IMG/VR virus record: IMGVR_UViG_3300009182_000063
Span: 1 to 64,000 of that record
Source of the DNA: a virus
DNA length: 64,000 nt
Strand: one strand, 5' to 3'
The translations under genes were made by a program, and so were the position numbers. The notes beneath the pieces were generated by a model. The model made no database searches and was not told the DNA's origin. It saw nothing but the letters and a program-made list of their open reading frames with translations. Shown one piece after another: positions 27,001 through 34,335 of this stretch. The first letter of the stretch is position 1, and each line of letters starts with the position of its first letter.

Positions 27001-27609
27001 GCTTTTACAAGCACTGGTATAGCATCAGCTGATGGTCCAACTAAAGCACTATTGGCAACTCTACAGGTTGGTAAATATATTACCATTTCTGGTTCTGGTA
27101 CTGCCACAAACAACGGAACATATTTAATTACTGGTGTTGCTTCTGATGGCGCAACAGTGACAATCGCTAACACAAATGGTTCGACAATTGTTTCTGCAGG
27201 AACTGCAATTACCATAGTGTTTAGAAACTCTTACATTGATGAGATTTCTCCGTCGGGTAGCTCTACTCACAGTAAGTACGTTACTAAACAGATTAGTTTG
27301 GCAACACCAGCTACTTCAATGAAGATTCGTCTTTCAATAAATTCACCAACAGCATCTAATGTTGCAGTTTATTATAGAACTTCTCCAGTTGGATCTAAGA
27401 ACTCTTATGGAACAATTAATTATATTCTTGCAACTCAAGATGGTGTGTTCCCTAAAGTTCAATATGGTGATAATTCCTTCAAAGATGTTGACTATACAAT
27501 AACTGGTTTGACTGCTTTTGATTCCTTTAATGTTAAGTTGGTATTTACTTCAACCAACACATCGGAAGTTACTAGAGTTAAAGACCTTAGAGTTATAGCA
27601 ACAACATAA
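21049..27609 (+). CDS. Giant DUF4815-like baseplate/fibre protein
   Basis: A 2186-residue protein. The N-terminus, LDFNTEPYNDDYSEDSKFYR then ILFRPSFAVQARELTQLQTI and LQNQISRQGGALYKQGSMVI, is the hallmark of DUF4815 phage tail proteins common in marine T4-like phages. The rest is beta-rich and Thr/Ser/Gly-rich, with few Cys. Two modules, at about residues 549-605 and 1725-1800 (VTGSSTVFNTDI, TGTGTSFQTDLLVGDYI), resemble each other and the insert in gp25. It replaces the gp9/gp10/gp11-12 position of T4, so it probably connects long fibres to the baseplate rim. The start at 21049 follows a GAAGAG site. Confidence 0.82.
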   Translation: MLDFNTEPYNDDYSEDSKFYRILFRPSFAVQARELTQLQTILQNQISRQGGALYKQGSMVIPGQVSIDTNAKYVKLVAVYSGASTESYITSTASTGKFITGSSGVQAQIIKVVSATTSDPTTIYVRYRSSDTTAGTQKVFADGEVITFDDGSGTTQAAASSATGTGSLATVQRGVYYVNGFFVLCADAHSAADQTIDLDKYTNTPSYRVGLSILETTITPEDDTTLLDNAQTSYNYAAPGAHRYHIDLVLTKLPLTSVDDQNFIELLKVSSGTIIRIVNKTEYSELEKELARRTYDESGNYTVRPFNVDVREARNNSRGTWTTTPTSYLIGDVILYSGKTYTAKNTATSASSVPPTHTTGTVFDGSGNTGVKWEYTPYPVYNRGISLTGSDDQLAIALDPGKAYVQGHEIEKVSTEYVYVNKCRDSSHQVQVINAFLPATVGNYVLVNSVNAAPFVDTFVQVALYNQFTTTGVASPVPGTGVGTQVGTARVRFIELDSGTQYKIGLFDIQMFSGYDFKRNVKSFYYNNPAGGAVVDFSADIAPVATRLVGAATASASTTITGTGTSFQTDLLVGDYISLGGTYRRVTAIASQNSITVDQSTSVTGVTIDRVSTQILEPENESLIFRLPYYAIKSLRSSDSTNRTTYYAYQKFTATAGATGSGGTGYCTLTVSAASGTMAPSAQTNNYQLVDSTTGSTISYVSASISGSSATFTLSNTYASRAFTVIGTVVKTLSSSTEKTKTLTTATVTFTTQAAAQALALSLGKADGYRVTSVLMDAGSFASAAGTYTLDISDRYNFNDGQTSSFYGLAKLELKPSYTVPSGPVQVTFEYFTHGIGDYFSVNSYADVDYKKIPFFNSISLRDSIDFRPRVDDTGVTFSGSGGSTSLIPKRGQEIQTDFIYYLARTDKIAIDVNGKFFQIAGNPSLNPGDPPEPKQGMVLYTLNLEPYTFSTTSNSVAVTKVENKRYTMRDIGTLERRITNLEYYTSLSLLEQQTEALTITDSTTGLNRFKNGFVVDNFSGHNVGDVTSVDYYCSIDMGANELRAFYSMKHIGLIEKVSTDAARSSSNYKLTGELITLPIIATPALITQPYASRLENINPFAIFTFLGQVNLNPPNDTWFETDRRPDIVQNQEGDFNTIATLAEKAGVLGTVWNAWQTQWTGEPVTSTQTYVGDQRGLGTVGWRDGLAANTPADQLNAMFGDVQGQGWAHRVVTAQTSAVTSGLSRTGINTQVVAKIDTQLVEDRVLSTAVIPYIRSRNILIQATGLKPNTTFYPFFDNVNVAAYCTPATKITFTGAVNFDSTSNVGANTTQTARLINGDSQSCLSSGDVITGASSGATAICVGSEQVLNTSGVVSTRNLYVVNIKGTFTNGESISGSISGVTAVISAIETTQTAGGSLGTDVNGKVQLLFAVPNSDTARFRIGQRQFTLTDSTTNDATFTSRGNGQYFAQGVLETKQATYMSTRNGILVQNQVDPQFKTITQTSSRVVSDTGWYDPLAQTFMVNSRGGAFLTAVDLFFATKDRSIPVHIEIREVVNGNPGKTILPFSQVALNPEQVNISTSTVTLPDGTIVPSYDTATTFTFPSPVYVQDATEYALVVASDSNGYKTWISNMGDAIPGSNRTISDQPYAGVLFKSQNGSTWTADQDQDLKFTIYRAQFDVNAVGTVQFVNTIIPKVTLDKDPFETNIGSAFVRVFHRNHGLSTNSYVTISNSDTTKIYGSTPTSGTITCSTGSVTVTGSSTVFNTDIGTTTVGQGAVLYTNEATPRYIGVVASVASNTSLTLVANAAITLSSATTFTIAPSINGIPVTEIYKLSTVTTVTDNDSYVLTTTTTGKKFGYAGGQTATAIGNYQYNALQPIAQVQTFADTNALFSLKTTTGKSINGSETPYTLDSSFSGAVANDTNYFSAPRVVASQQNENTLMSGNKSVTIQCQMTTTNDAVSPVLDSKRMGLVAISNTLNAPSETVINYGSLDQITLTSANTNIAFTSTGIASADGPTKALLATLQVGKYITISGSGTATNNGTYLITGVASDGATVTIANTNGSTIVSAGTAITIVFRNSYIDEISPSGSSTHSKYVTKQISLATPATSMKIRLSINSPTASNVAVYYRTSPVGSKNSYGTINYILATQDGVFPKVQYGDNSFKDVDYTITGLTAFDSFNVKLVFTSTNTSEVTRVKDLRVIATT

Positions 27610-27839
27610 TGGAAAATATATTACAGGTTGAAGGAAATCCATCTCTAGTACGAGACTTGGCATCTAACGCAATTATTAATACGAATATATCAGAGTTTGA
27701 AACCTATCTTAGAAATAGAGATATTATGTCTGCTAGAGTTAATCAATTACAGACTCAGAACGAAAAGATAAATAGACTTGAAAATGATATCAACGACATA
27801 AAAACTATGTTACAACTGTTGATCAATAAGGAAAATTAA
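27609..27839 (+). CDS. Small coiled-coil protein
   Basis: A 76-residue protein, overlapping both neighbours by one base (TAATG at each end). The C-terminal half (RVNQLQTQNEKINRLENDIN, DIKTMLQLLI) has heptad spacing of Leu/Ile/Met and should form a short coiled coil. The N-terminus (VEGNPSLVRDLASNAIINTN) is a motif I associate with small proteins of marine myophage tail operons. It is probably an adaptor or assembly factor for the flanking tail proteins. Confidence 0.7.
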   Translation: MENILQVEGNPSLVRDLASNAIINTNISEFETYLRNRDIMSARVNQLQTQNEKINRLENDINDIKTMLQLLINKEN

Positions 27840-29137
27840 TGGCATCTATCACGCTACGCACTGTTAAAGGAAGTCCTCTTACCAATCAAGAGATGGACGA
27901 CAACCTTAATAATATCAATGCTCAATTAAATCTTACTTTACCTGCAGCGTCATATACCGCAGCCGATGTGCTAACGAAACTTAAAACAGTTGACGGAGTT
28001 GGTTCTGGTTTAGATGCAGATTTGTTGGATGGTTATAATTCAGCAACAACTGCAACGGCAAACACAATTGTTCTTAGAGATGCCAATACAGATATTGCCG
28101 CAGGAGTGGTTCGTGCCACAACAGTAATTGCCAATGTAACAGGTAATGTCACAGGTAATGTAACAGGAACTCTTACTGGAAATGCAACCAATGTTTCTGG
28201 CACTGTTGCTATTAATAATGGTGGCACTGGTGGTAGTGATGCAACTTCTGCTCGCTCAAACCTTGGACTTGGATCAATGGCAACTCAGAATAATTCTGGT
28301 GTTACTATTGTCGGTGGAACTATTACTGGTTTAACAACTGCATTACCAATTGCATCTGGCGGTACAGGCGCAACATCAGCAACTGCAGTAAGAACAAACC
28401 TTGGTCTTGCCATTGGTACTGATGTTCAGCCTTTCTCAAACGAATTAACAGGTATCGCAGCAGCAACTAACACTGGTATCTATGTTCGTATTGGTGCTGC
28501 TTCAGTTACACAAAGATCAGTAGTTACTAATGGAAATGGTATAGTTGTTACAAATGGCAGCGGAGTCGGTGGTAATATTTCAGTTGACTTACCTAGTTCT
28601 GGTTCAGTAACACTTTCATCTCTACAACTTAATGCTGGTTTAACTGTTGGAACAACAGGAACTTTCTCTGGCGCTGTTACACTTCCATCTATTTCAAAAT
28701 CTGGTGGTAATGGTTCAGGTGATATTGGCCAAGACGGAAATCGTTTCGGAACAATTTTTGGAACAGCTTCTACTGCTAAGTATGCCGACTTGGCAGAAAA
28801 ATATCTTGCCGACGATACCTATGAAACAGGAACTGTTATTGTAGTTGGTGGCGAAAAAGAAGTTACTCAATCTTTCTTTGGAGACAAAGCAATCGGTGTT
28901 GTTTCTGCTGCTCCTGCTTACTGTATGAATGATGAGTTGAAAGACGGAACAAAGATAGCACTAAAAGGTCGTGTCCCAGTTAAAGTTGTTGGAGCAATTA
29001 CCAAAGGCAAAAGTATTACTGCTGGTGATAATGGAACTGCTGTTCAATGTGAACATCACTTCTATGGAGCGTTTGGCGTGGCTCTTGAATCCAGCGATAC
29101 TGAAACTGTTAAATTAATTGAATGTGTGATTTTATAA
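27839..29137 (+). CDS. Tail fibre protein with repeat shaft and conserved C-terminal head
   Basis: A 432-residue fibre. The N-terminus (ITLRTVKGSPLTNQEMDDNL followed by NNIN) is a baseplate-attachment motif found in many marine fibres. A shaft with TGNVTGNVTGTLTGNA and two NNGGTGGSDATSARSNLGLG / ASGGTGATSATAVRTNLGLA repeats follows. The C-terminal domain (AKYADLAEKYLADDTYETGT, VIVVGGEKEV, then KGRVPVKVVGAITKGKSITA) resembles the peptidase-G2-like heads seen on cyanophage fibres. It is the last ordinary structural gene before the radical SAM cassette, and its stop overlaps an ATG (TAATG at 29135-29139) that opens only a 12-codon frame. Confidence 0.8.
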   Translation: MASITLRTVKGSPLTNQEMDDNLNNINAQLNLTLPAASYTAADVLTKLKTVDGVGSGLDADLLDGYNSATTATANTIVLRDANTDIAAGVVRATTVIANVTGNVTGNVTGTLTGNATNVSGTVAINNGGTGGSDATSARSNLGLGSMATQNNSGVTIVGGTITGLTTALPIASGGTGATSATAVRTNLGLAIGTDVQPFSNELTGIAAATNTGIYVRIGAASVTQRSVVTNGNGIVVTNGSGVGGNISVDLPSSGSVTLSSLQLNAGLTVGTTGTFSGAVTLPSISKSGGNGSGDIGQDGNRFGTIFGTASTAKYADLAEKYLADDTYETGTVIVVGGEKEVTQSFFGDKAIGVVSAAPAYCMNDELKDGTKIALKGRVPVKVVGAITKGKSITAGDNGTAVQCEHHFYGAFGVALESSDTETVKLIECVIL

Positions 29138-29146
29138 TGTTTTTTG

Positions 29147-30223
29147 ATGCATGTACAGCCGATAACATTCTATAAGACAGCAGCTGTCTCTAGTATACTC
29201 AAACCAAAAGATTTAGTAGTCTATCTAAAGACAACTGAAACTTGCCAACTCAACTGCAAACACTGTTTCACTAATGGTGTCAACGGCAGAAAAGTTTACT
29301 TCAATCCCCAAGCAACAATAGACTGGTTTCACAAACTCCATGCGGAATGTGAAACATTTGGATCAGGCGCAATTATATTTCATGGTGGAGAACCTTTTCT
29401 TGCACCACTTGAAGATATGTATAAAGTTTGGGAAGAAGTATCACCCCTTTGGCCAAATCTTGGTTGGTCATGTTCAACGAATCTCTGTTTCGCACTGACA
29501 GAGGAACATTTAAAATTCTTCTCAACTGTATTAAAGAATGGTTTCTGCACCAGCTGGGACAAGAACATTCGTTTTGAAAATGATAAACAAGAAGCACTTT
29601 GGAGAAAGAACCTTAGAACTCTTGTTGATCTTGGTCACAATATAACTTTGAACATTAGTCTAAACAAAGACTTGATGAAAATGGATACTCTTGAGTTGGT
29701 TACTTGGTTAAACACTCTTGGTGTAAACTATGTTCAGTTTGAGCGACTTACCCATGATGGAAGCGCAAATATAAACACTGACATCTTTCCCGAGAATAAA
29801 GAGATAGATGATTGGTTTCTTAGAATGCATGAAACTTATCAATCAGTAAAGCCAGAGTACCATGATGTTTTGTTGGAAGGTGTATATTCCTCTGTCCTAA
29901 AAGGTGTTCATGGTGGTGTTCGTTGCAGAGACTGTGAGCAAAAGATCTTTACAATCAATGGCGATGGAACAATATCAGGTTGCCCAAATTCCGCTGTTGG
30001 TAACAGTTTTGGGGATATTGGGCAGTCTATAAATAGTTTATTAAGTGCTCCAGGAAGAATAAATAATATTACATGTGAGGTAGCTCGCGATCCTCGTTGT
30101 TACACCTGTAATGTTTTTGACATCTGTAATAGCGACTGTCACCAATTGAGTTGGCAAGGCGATGTTTGTGCAGCACCAAGAACACTAATGCAAAGGTTAA
30201 AACATGACAACAGCTGGAACTAA
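29147..30223 (+). CDS. Radical SAM/SPASM enzyme 1 (peptide-modifying type)
   Basis: A 358-residue radical SAM enzyme. Cys33, Cys37 and Cys40 (CQLNCKHC) form the CxxxCxxC motif that binds the SAM-cleaving 4Fe-4S cluster; FHGGEPFLAP is the GGE motif that contacts SAM. The C-terminal third carries many Cys in a SPASM-like arrangement (CRDCEQKIFTINGDGTISGC, later CYTCNVFDICNSDCH), which holds auxiliary clusters in RiPP- and sulfatase-maturing enzymes. I take ATG 29147; the in-frame TTG just before it is possible, and the ribosome site is weak. The 3' end overlaps the putative substrate gene by 20 bases, a strong hint of functional pairing. Confidence 0.88.
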   Translation: MHVQPITFYKTAAVSSILKPKDLVVYLKTTETCQLNCKHCFTNGVNGRKVYFNPQATIDWFHKLHAECETFGSGAIIFHGGEPFLAPLEDMYKVWEEVSPLWPNLGWSCSTNLCFALTEEHLKFFSTVLKNGFCTSWDKNIRFENDKQEALWRKNLRTLVDLGHNITLNISLNKDLMKMDTLELVTWLNTLGVNYVQFERLTHDGSANINTDIFPENKEIDDWFLRMHETYQSVKPEYHDVLLEGVYSSVLKGVHGGVRCRDCEQKIFTINGDGTISGCPNSAVGNSFGDIGQSINSLLSAPGRINNITCEVARDPRCYTCNVFDICNSDCHQLSWQGDVCAAPRTLMQRLKHDNSWN

Positions 30224-30722
30224 TATAACAAAGGCAAACATCGTTGCCTCAATGGAAGCAGTTAGAAATACCTACAACTCAGGTATTGTTTGGGGTAGCA
30301 ATGCTCAACCATTTCAATCAGATATTACTGGTGGATCCACTTCTGGATATTCTACTCAATCTTTTGCTGGTGATATTTCCGACACAAACATAACTGCATC
30401 TACAATAACAAATAACTTTAGATCCTATGCTACCCTGCTATCGAGGATTCGTAATGTTCGTTTATTGAAGTGGTATCAGATTCAAGGCGATGTAAGAAAT
30501 AGATTAGATTACGATGCCACAAATCTTACAAACTTAAATTCAAATTACCAGTGGAATGCTGATAACAGCGTTAACTCTGGAGAAACTGTTAATGCTGGAA
30601 ATCTTGATGCCTTTGTAAACTATCTGTCAGCTAACATTAGTTCATACAGACAAACAACAGTGACAGTTGAAGAATTCTACTGCCATAGTAACTGCCATAG
30701 TAACTGCCACGGAAGTATTTGA
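30204..30722 (+). CDS. Candidate modified substrate with CHSN-CHSN-CHGS C-terminus
   Basis: A 172-residue protein. Residues 1-150 look like a small alpha-helical virion protein (SRIRNVRLLKWYQIQGDVRN, a Ser/Thr/Asn-rich N-terminus). The C-terminus is YCHSNCHSNCHGSI: three CHxx units with Cys160, Cys164 and Cys168 at CX3C spacing and a His after each. The first two units are identical at DNA level (TGCCATAGTAAC twice, 30681-30704). The rest of the protein has no Cys. A long leader-like body ending in a short Cys/His repeat, overlapped on both sides by radical SAM-cassette genes, is the layout of a RiPP-type precursor. It may also be a metal-binding virion tip. Function is inferred. Confidence 0.75.
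   Translation: MTTAGTNITKANIVASMEAVRNTYNSGIVWGSNAQPFQSDITGGSTSGYSTQSFAGDISDTNITASTITNNFRSYATLLSRIRNVRLLKWYQIQGDVRNRLDYDATNLTNLNSNYQWNADNSVNSGETVNAGNLDAFVNYLSANISSYRQTTVTVEEFYCHSNCHSNCHGSI
30681..30716 (+). repeat. Three 12-base units encoding CHSN, CHSN, CHGS
   Basis: Two perfect tandem copies of TGCCATAGTAAC (30681-30692, 30693-30704) and a diverged third, TGCCACGGAAGT (30705-30716), encode the Cys/His repeat at the end of the candidate substrate. The identity of the first two copies suggests recent slippage or duplication. Confidence 0.9.
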
Positions 30723-31483
30723 TGTATACTGTACCATTTGATTCTGATACTTTGAAGAAAATTATAGTTGGAGAAATAACTTCTCCTGATATTGATTATG
30801 TTCAATCAAAGATCAAGGGTAAAAACTTCATAACATATCTCAGCAATCTCAAGTATGAGAATCTTAATATCGATTTCTCAGATGTATCGCTTGATGAAAG
30901 AATAGAATTAGTTTCTGAGTATATTAGACACAATTCAACTTGTCACATTGAGCAGTTGGAAGCAACAGTTATTAAAGCACTGTTTCACTACAGAGGATAT
31001 GAGTTATCTCTGGTTGACCAATCAGAAGATGACAAACCATTTTTACACAAGTCTATATTATCGAATGATGAAATACAAGAGTTCGTTAAGATTGATATCA
31101 AATTAATTAAACAACTTGCAGATTTACTTGATGGTGTTCTTTTGTATGCAATTAAAAATCTAAACGATTACAAAGAAGAACTTGGCGATTTTGTAACGAC
31201 CAATGTTATTGTAGAGAAACAAGAAGTTGGAAAAACTTTTGTAAACTTCTTTGATAATCCAACATTTAATTGTCACTACTATGGAGCGATCCCTAAATTT
31301 GATGACATCAAGTATTTTGACCATTACTTTGACAGACCAATTTACTCTGGTAGAACATTGATTAGTTACATAACAGTACCACAGTGTGTTATATTTCCAC
31401 TATTGAAAATGATTATAGATGTAAAATTTACACCTGAACAATTAAACTCAATATTCAAAGAAGCCGATGCTACACTTATTTAA
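30722..31483 (+). CDS. Unknown protein of the radical SAM cassette (253 aa)
   Basis: A 253-residue acidic protein with no motif I recognise. The start at ATG 30722 overlaps the substrate stop (TGATG). It is mostly helical (LDERIELVSEYIRHNSTCHI, EQLEATVIKALFHYRGYELS), has a mid-protein segment rich in Lys/Ile and a C-terminal part with NFFDNPTFNCHYYG. There is no obvious membrane segment or RiPP recognition element, although such small domains are hard to see by eye. Being immediately downstream of the putative precursor, it may be an escort, recognition or assembly factor. Confidence 0.7.
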   Translation: MYTVPFDSDTLKKIIVGEITSPDIDYVQSKIKGKNFITYLSNLKYENLNIDFSDVSLDERIELVSEYIRHNSTCHIEQLEATVIKALFHYRGYELSLVDQSEDDKPFLHKSILSNDEIQEFVKIDIKLIKQLADLLDGVLLYAIKNLNDYKEELGDFVTTNVIVEKQEVGKTFVNFFDNPTFNCHYYGAIPKFDDIKYFDHYFDRPIYSGRTLISYITVPQCVIFPLLKMIIDVKFTPEQLNSIFKEADATLI

Positions 31484-32333
31484 TTCTTGCTATGTATATC
31501 CGTACATATTGTTTGATCCAACAAATAATTATTTGGTGGTAGGTGAAGACCATCTGAATCATCAGATAATTTCAAATAGTTTTTTCTACAATAATTCTAC
31601 ACCAAGAGAACCTTTTGCCAGATTAGATTCTTTTGAAACCTTTGCTGGATGTAACTTGCTAGATGCAACTGTCAACAACAAAGATAGATTTTTGATTTAT
31701 ACCGATGATGATAATTTCATTAAATTCTTCACGGCAAAAATGAAAACTCAAGTGGCAAACTTGAGCGAAGACTTCTTTCTTACAACGGCAAAGTTGTTTG
31801 CAGTTAAATTAAAAACAAGGGCAAAGTTACTTGCAACTGATGACGCAAAACTAGAATTAAATAATCTTGCCGATAAATTCTTGGCACTAACTTCAATACC
31901 AGAAGTTGATGCTTTCTCACTCACACGTGCATGGGTCACTGCCAATGCTGGTATTGAGTGGAAATTTGCCAATGGTATTCTTGATAATATTCATGACATT
32001 GTTAATCGTAATGTGTACTCGTACTTTGATGAAGCAAAGGCACTTTATCTTTCCAGAAAACAAGGTGGCTGGGCTCTTGAAGAAACCAATCAGAAATATA
32101 AAACTTGTGCATCTATTGAAGATCTTTATTCGCAGATGCGTAAAGAGATTATGATATTCACGGATTCTCTAATTTTACAGTACTACTACGATAGAGAAAT
32201 GTTTAAGGATCCAAAGTTCTTACTACTACTTGCATCCAATAAAGACATGGGTGATAAGATTGACCTTTGGTTGATTAGATGGTTTATGAAAATGTCTCAA
32301 GAACAAATTAAAGAATTGGACATAGTAGCATGA
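31467..32333 (+). CDS. Unknown cassette protein A, paralogue of the next gene
   Basis: A 288-residue protein whose start lies 17 bases inside the preceding gene. Its N-terminus, MLHLFNSCYVYPYILFDP, parallels MIYLFDNCYLSTKNIIVE of the next gene, and both have a later strand-plus-acidic motif (FLIYTDDDNFIKFF versus TIIYCDVDYFQYVY). Both therefore look like one alpha/beta family, duplicated. It also has a helical Lys/Leu-rich middle and ends with a charged helix (KMSQEQIKELDIVA). The conserved early Cys and Asp cluster might be catalytic. I cannot name the family. Confidence 0.7.
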   Translation: MLHLFNSCYVYPYILFDPTNNYLVVGEDHLNHQIISNSFFYNNSTPREPFARLDSFETFAGCNLLDATVNNKDRFLIYTDDDNFIKFFTAKMKTQVANLSEDFFLTTAKLFAVKLKTRAKLLATDDAKLELNNLADKFLALTSIPEVDAFSLTRAWVTANAGIEWKFANGILDNIHDIVNRNVYSYFDEAKALYLSRKQGGWALEETNQKYKTCASIEDLYSQMRKEIMIFTDSLILQYYYDREMFKDPKFLLLLASNKDMGDKIDLWLIRWFMKMSQEQIKELDIVA

Positions 32334-33283
32334 TATATCTTTTCGATAACTGTTATCTGTCAACAAAAAACATAATAGTTGAAACTGCCAAGCAAGTATG
32401 GATCGGTTCTTTTGAGAATTTTGATGAGAAGTCTCTTGACATTTACAAAACATATACCGATATTACTCCAAAGAAATTAGACGACTTGTTTGCAGATATT
32501 CATAAGAATTTCTCAGATAAGAAAACTATTATATACTGTGATGTTGATTATTTCCAGTATGTATATTCTATTTTCTTCAATGGTATTTTCAGTAAGGCAA
32601 CTGTTCTTGAGTTGTATCAATACGATGCTCTCAAGGAAAACTATGGTCTTGCCGATACATATGGTCTGGTTGTAACTGGGCTCAGAGATATTAATCGTGT
32701 TACTTTGCCAGAAGAATTAAATTGGACCAGTGGTTCTTCAAAGTTCTCTGCTGATCTTGATACTCAAAGAGTTGAGATAGCATTTGCCAATGCGATTCAA
32801 GGTAACAAAAAGTCTTTGGCATTTTGTGTTGACAGAATTGATCAAATGTATGATGGCACTCCAGGATTCTGGTCTAAGTTTGCAGAGCAAACTCTCCCTG
32901 GAATTATGTCCGATGAAGAATATACTATCGAGCATTTATTGGACACCGAGTATATGGAAACATACCTTGATCAATTTAAGGTAAACGAGTTCCTTCCAAA
33001 CAAGATTGTTCCAATCATCAATGATAAGTTTGGATATGATTATCATAAGCATTTCTTCACTGTTTTAAATAATGATGAAAACTATGAGGAATTCTTAAAA
33101 CCTATACTAAAGATGAGCAAGAAACAGTTTATCGAGAAACGAATCCTAGATCCAAAGATTGCGGTAAATTACAACTTCATCTTTCCAAACATTTCCAACT
33201 TTGATTCTGTGAATCCAATTTTCTGGAATGCGATATTAAAGAACCAAGACAATATAGAATGGCTCAAAAAGTATAAAGTGTAA
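32330..33283 (+). CDS. Unknown cassette protein B, paralogue of the previous gene
   Basis: A 317-residue protein joined to its paralogue by an ATGA overlap and to the next gene by TAATG. It shares the LF.xCY start and IIYCDVDYF motif with protein A but diverges after that. The C-terminal part (LKMSKKQFIEKRILDPKIAV followed by NYNFIFPNISNFDSVN) is charged and aromatic. No signal peptide or membrane segment is visible. The tight coupling to a radical SAM gene suggests it acts with it, for example as a substrate carrier or a partner enzyme; this is inference from context only. Confidence 0.7.
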   Translation: MIYLFDNCYLSTKNIIVETAKQVWIGSFENFDEKSLDIYKTYTDITPKKLDDLFADIHKNFSDKKTIIYCDVDYFQYVYSIFFNGIFSKATVLELYQYDALKENYGLADTYGLVVTGLRDINRVTLPEELNWTSGSSKFSADLDTQRVEIAFANAIQGNKKSLAFCVDRIDQMYDGTPGFWSKFAEQTLPGIMSDEEYTIEHLLDTEYMETYLDQFKVNEFLPNKIVPIINDKFGYDYHKHFFTVLNNDENYEEFLKPILKMSKKQFIEKRILDPKIAVNYNFIFPNISNFDSVNPIFWNAILKNQDNIEWLKKYKV

Positions 33284-34335
33284 TGGAATTAATAATTAAA
33301 CCAACTGAACTTTGTAATTTTAAATGTACCTTTTGCTCATCAACTAAACTTGTAGAAGATAGTGCCAGCACTCTTGACTTACAGCATGTTTTTGATTTTC
33401 TAAAGAGATTTCCAAATACAAATACAATAATTGTCAATGGTGGAGATCCACTAATGATGAAACCAGAGTATTACTTTAATATTCTTGCGTACATTGAAGA
33501 ACACAAACTCCCAACAACTCTTGGATTCACAACTAACCTTTGGGCATTCTACAAGAAACCAGAGATGTGGACTCCGCTGTTTAGACACCCAAGAGTTGGT
33601 GTTACTACAAGTTTTCAGTATGGGTTCGGTCGCAAGATTAATGAAAACAGAGTTTATACTGAAGCCGACTTTTGGAAAGTCAGTGATTTGTTTCTCAAAG
33701 AAGTTGGTTATCGTCCAGGGTTTATTGCTGTTATCTCTGAAGAGAATGAACATCATGCAATTAAACATGTTGAACTTGCCAAGAAAATGGATGTTCAGTG
33801 TAAGTTAAACTATGCCATGGCTTCTGGCGAACAGGATAAACCATATCGCCTAAGTAAGATATATGAAGCATACCTAGAAGTGTATGAGAGAGACCTTTGG
33901 CACTGGGAATTTAACACAAAGCAGATGATGAGTCGTTTGAATAACATTGCCAATGTTTGTCCTCAAGCAAGAAACTGCGATGATCATATAAGAGCATTGA
34001 ACCCAGAGGGAGATTACTACTCCTGTGGTTCTATGGGTGATGACAGAGAATATCCAATTAACTTTGTAAAGGAAGTTAAAGAAGGTGGTTTCTCTACTCC
34101 ACTTCAAGATGCTCCAGAATTATATTCGCTGAAAGATGAGTGTATTGGTTGCCCAATGTTTGCGATTTGTAATGGGTGTAAGAAAACAATTAAAGATTTA
34201 AAGAAACATGATATGGTTGAAGAGCACTGCTCACATATGAAGCAGTTGGCTCCAAGAATTATTAAGATAAACAGTGAAATAGATTATGTCGAAGCAACTC
34301 AAAGAATCCATCAAATTCTCGTTCCTGAATATTGA
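33283..34335 (+). CDS. Radical SAM/SPASM enzyme 2
   Basis: A 350-residue radical SAM enzyme. Cys11, Cys15 and Cys18 (CNFKCTFC) form the cluster motif very near the N-terminus, and IIVNGGDPLMM is the SAM-contact GGD/GGE equivalent. The C-terminus has SPASM-like cysteines: CPQARNCDDHIRALNPEGDY, YSCGSMGDD, CIGCPMFAICNGC and a last HC. The layout resembles anaerobic sulfatase-maturing and RiPP-maturing enzymes. It is only weakly similar to enzyme 1 outside the motifs, so the two probably catalyse different steps or act on different residues. It overlaps the following B12-type enzyme by 50 bases. Confidence 0.87.
   Translation: MELIIKPTELCNFKCTFCSSTKLVEDSASTLDLQHVFDFLKRFPNTNTIIVNGGDPLMMKPEYYFNILAYIEEHKLPTTLGFTTNLWAFYKKPEMWTPLFRHPRVGVTTSFQYGFGRKINENRVYTEADFWKVSDLFLKEVGYRPGFIAVISEENEHHAIKHVELAKKMDVQCKLNYAMASGEQDKPYRLSKIYEAYLEVYERDLWHWEFNTKQMMSRLNNIANVCPQARNCDDHIRALNPEGDYYSCGSMGDDREYPINFVKEVKEGGFSTPLQDAPELYSLKDECIGCPMFAICNGCKKTIKDLKKHDMVEEHCSHMKQLAPRIIKINSEIDYVEATQRIHQILVPEY

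Noticed and set aside
30028-30035. TATAAATA inside the first radical SAM gene
   Set aside because: It matches the late promoter octamer but lies within coding sequence about 170 bases before the next gene; an AT-rich genome gives such matches by chance. Not listed as a feature.
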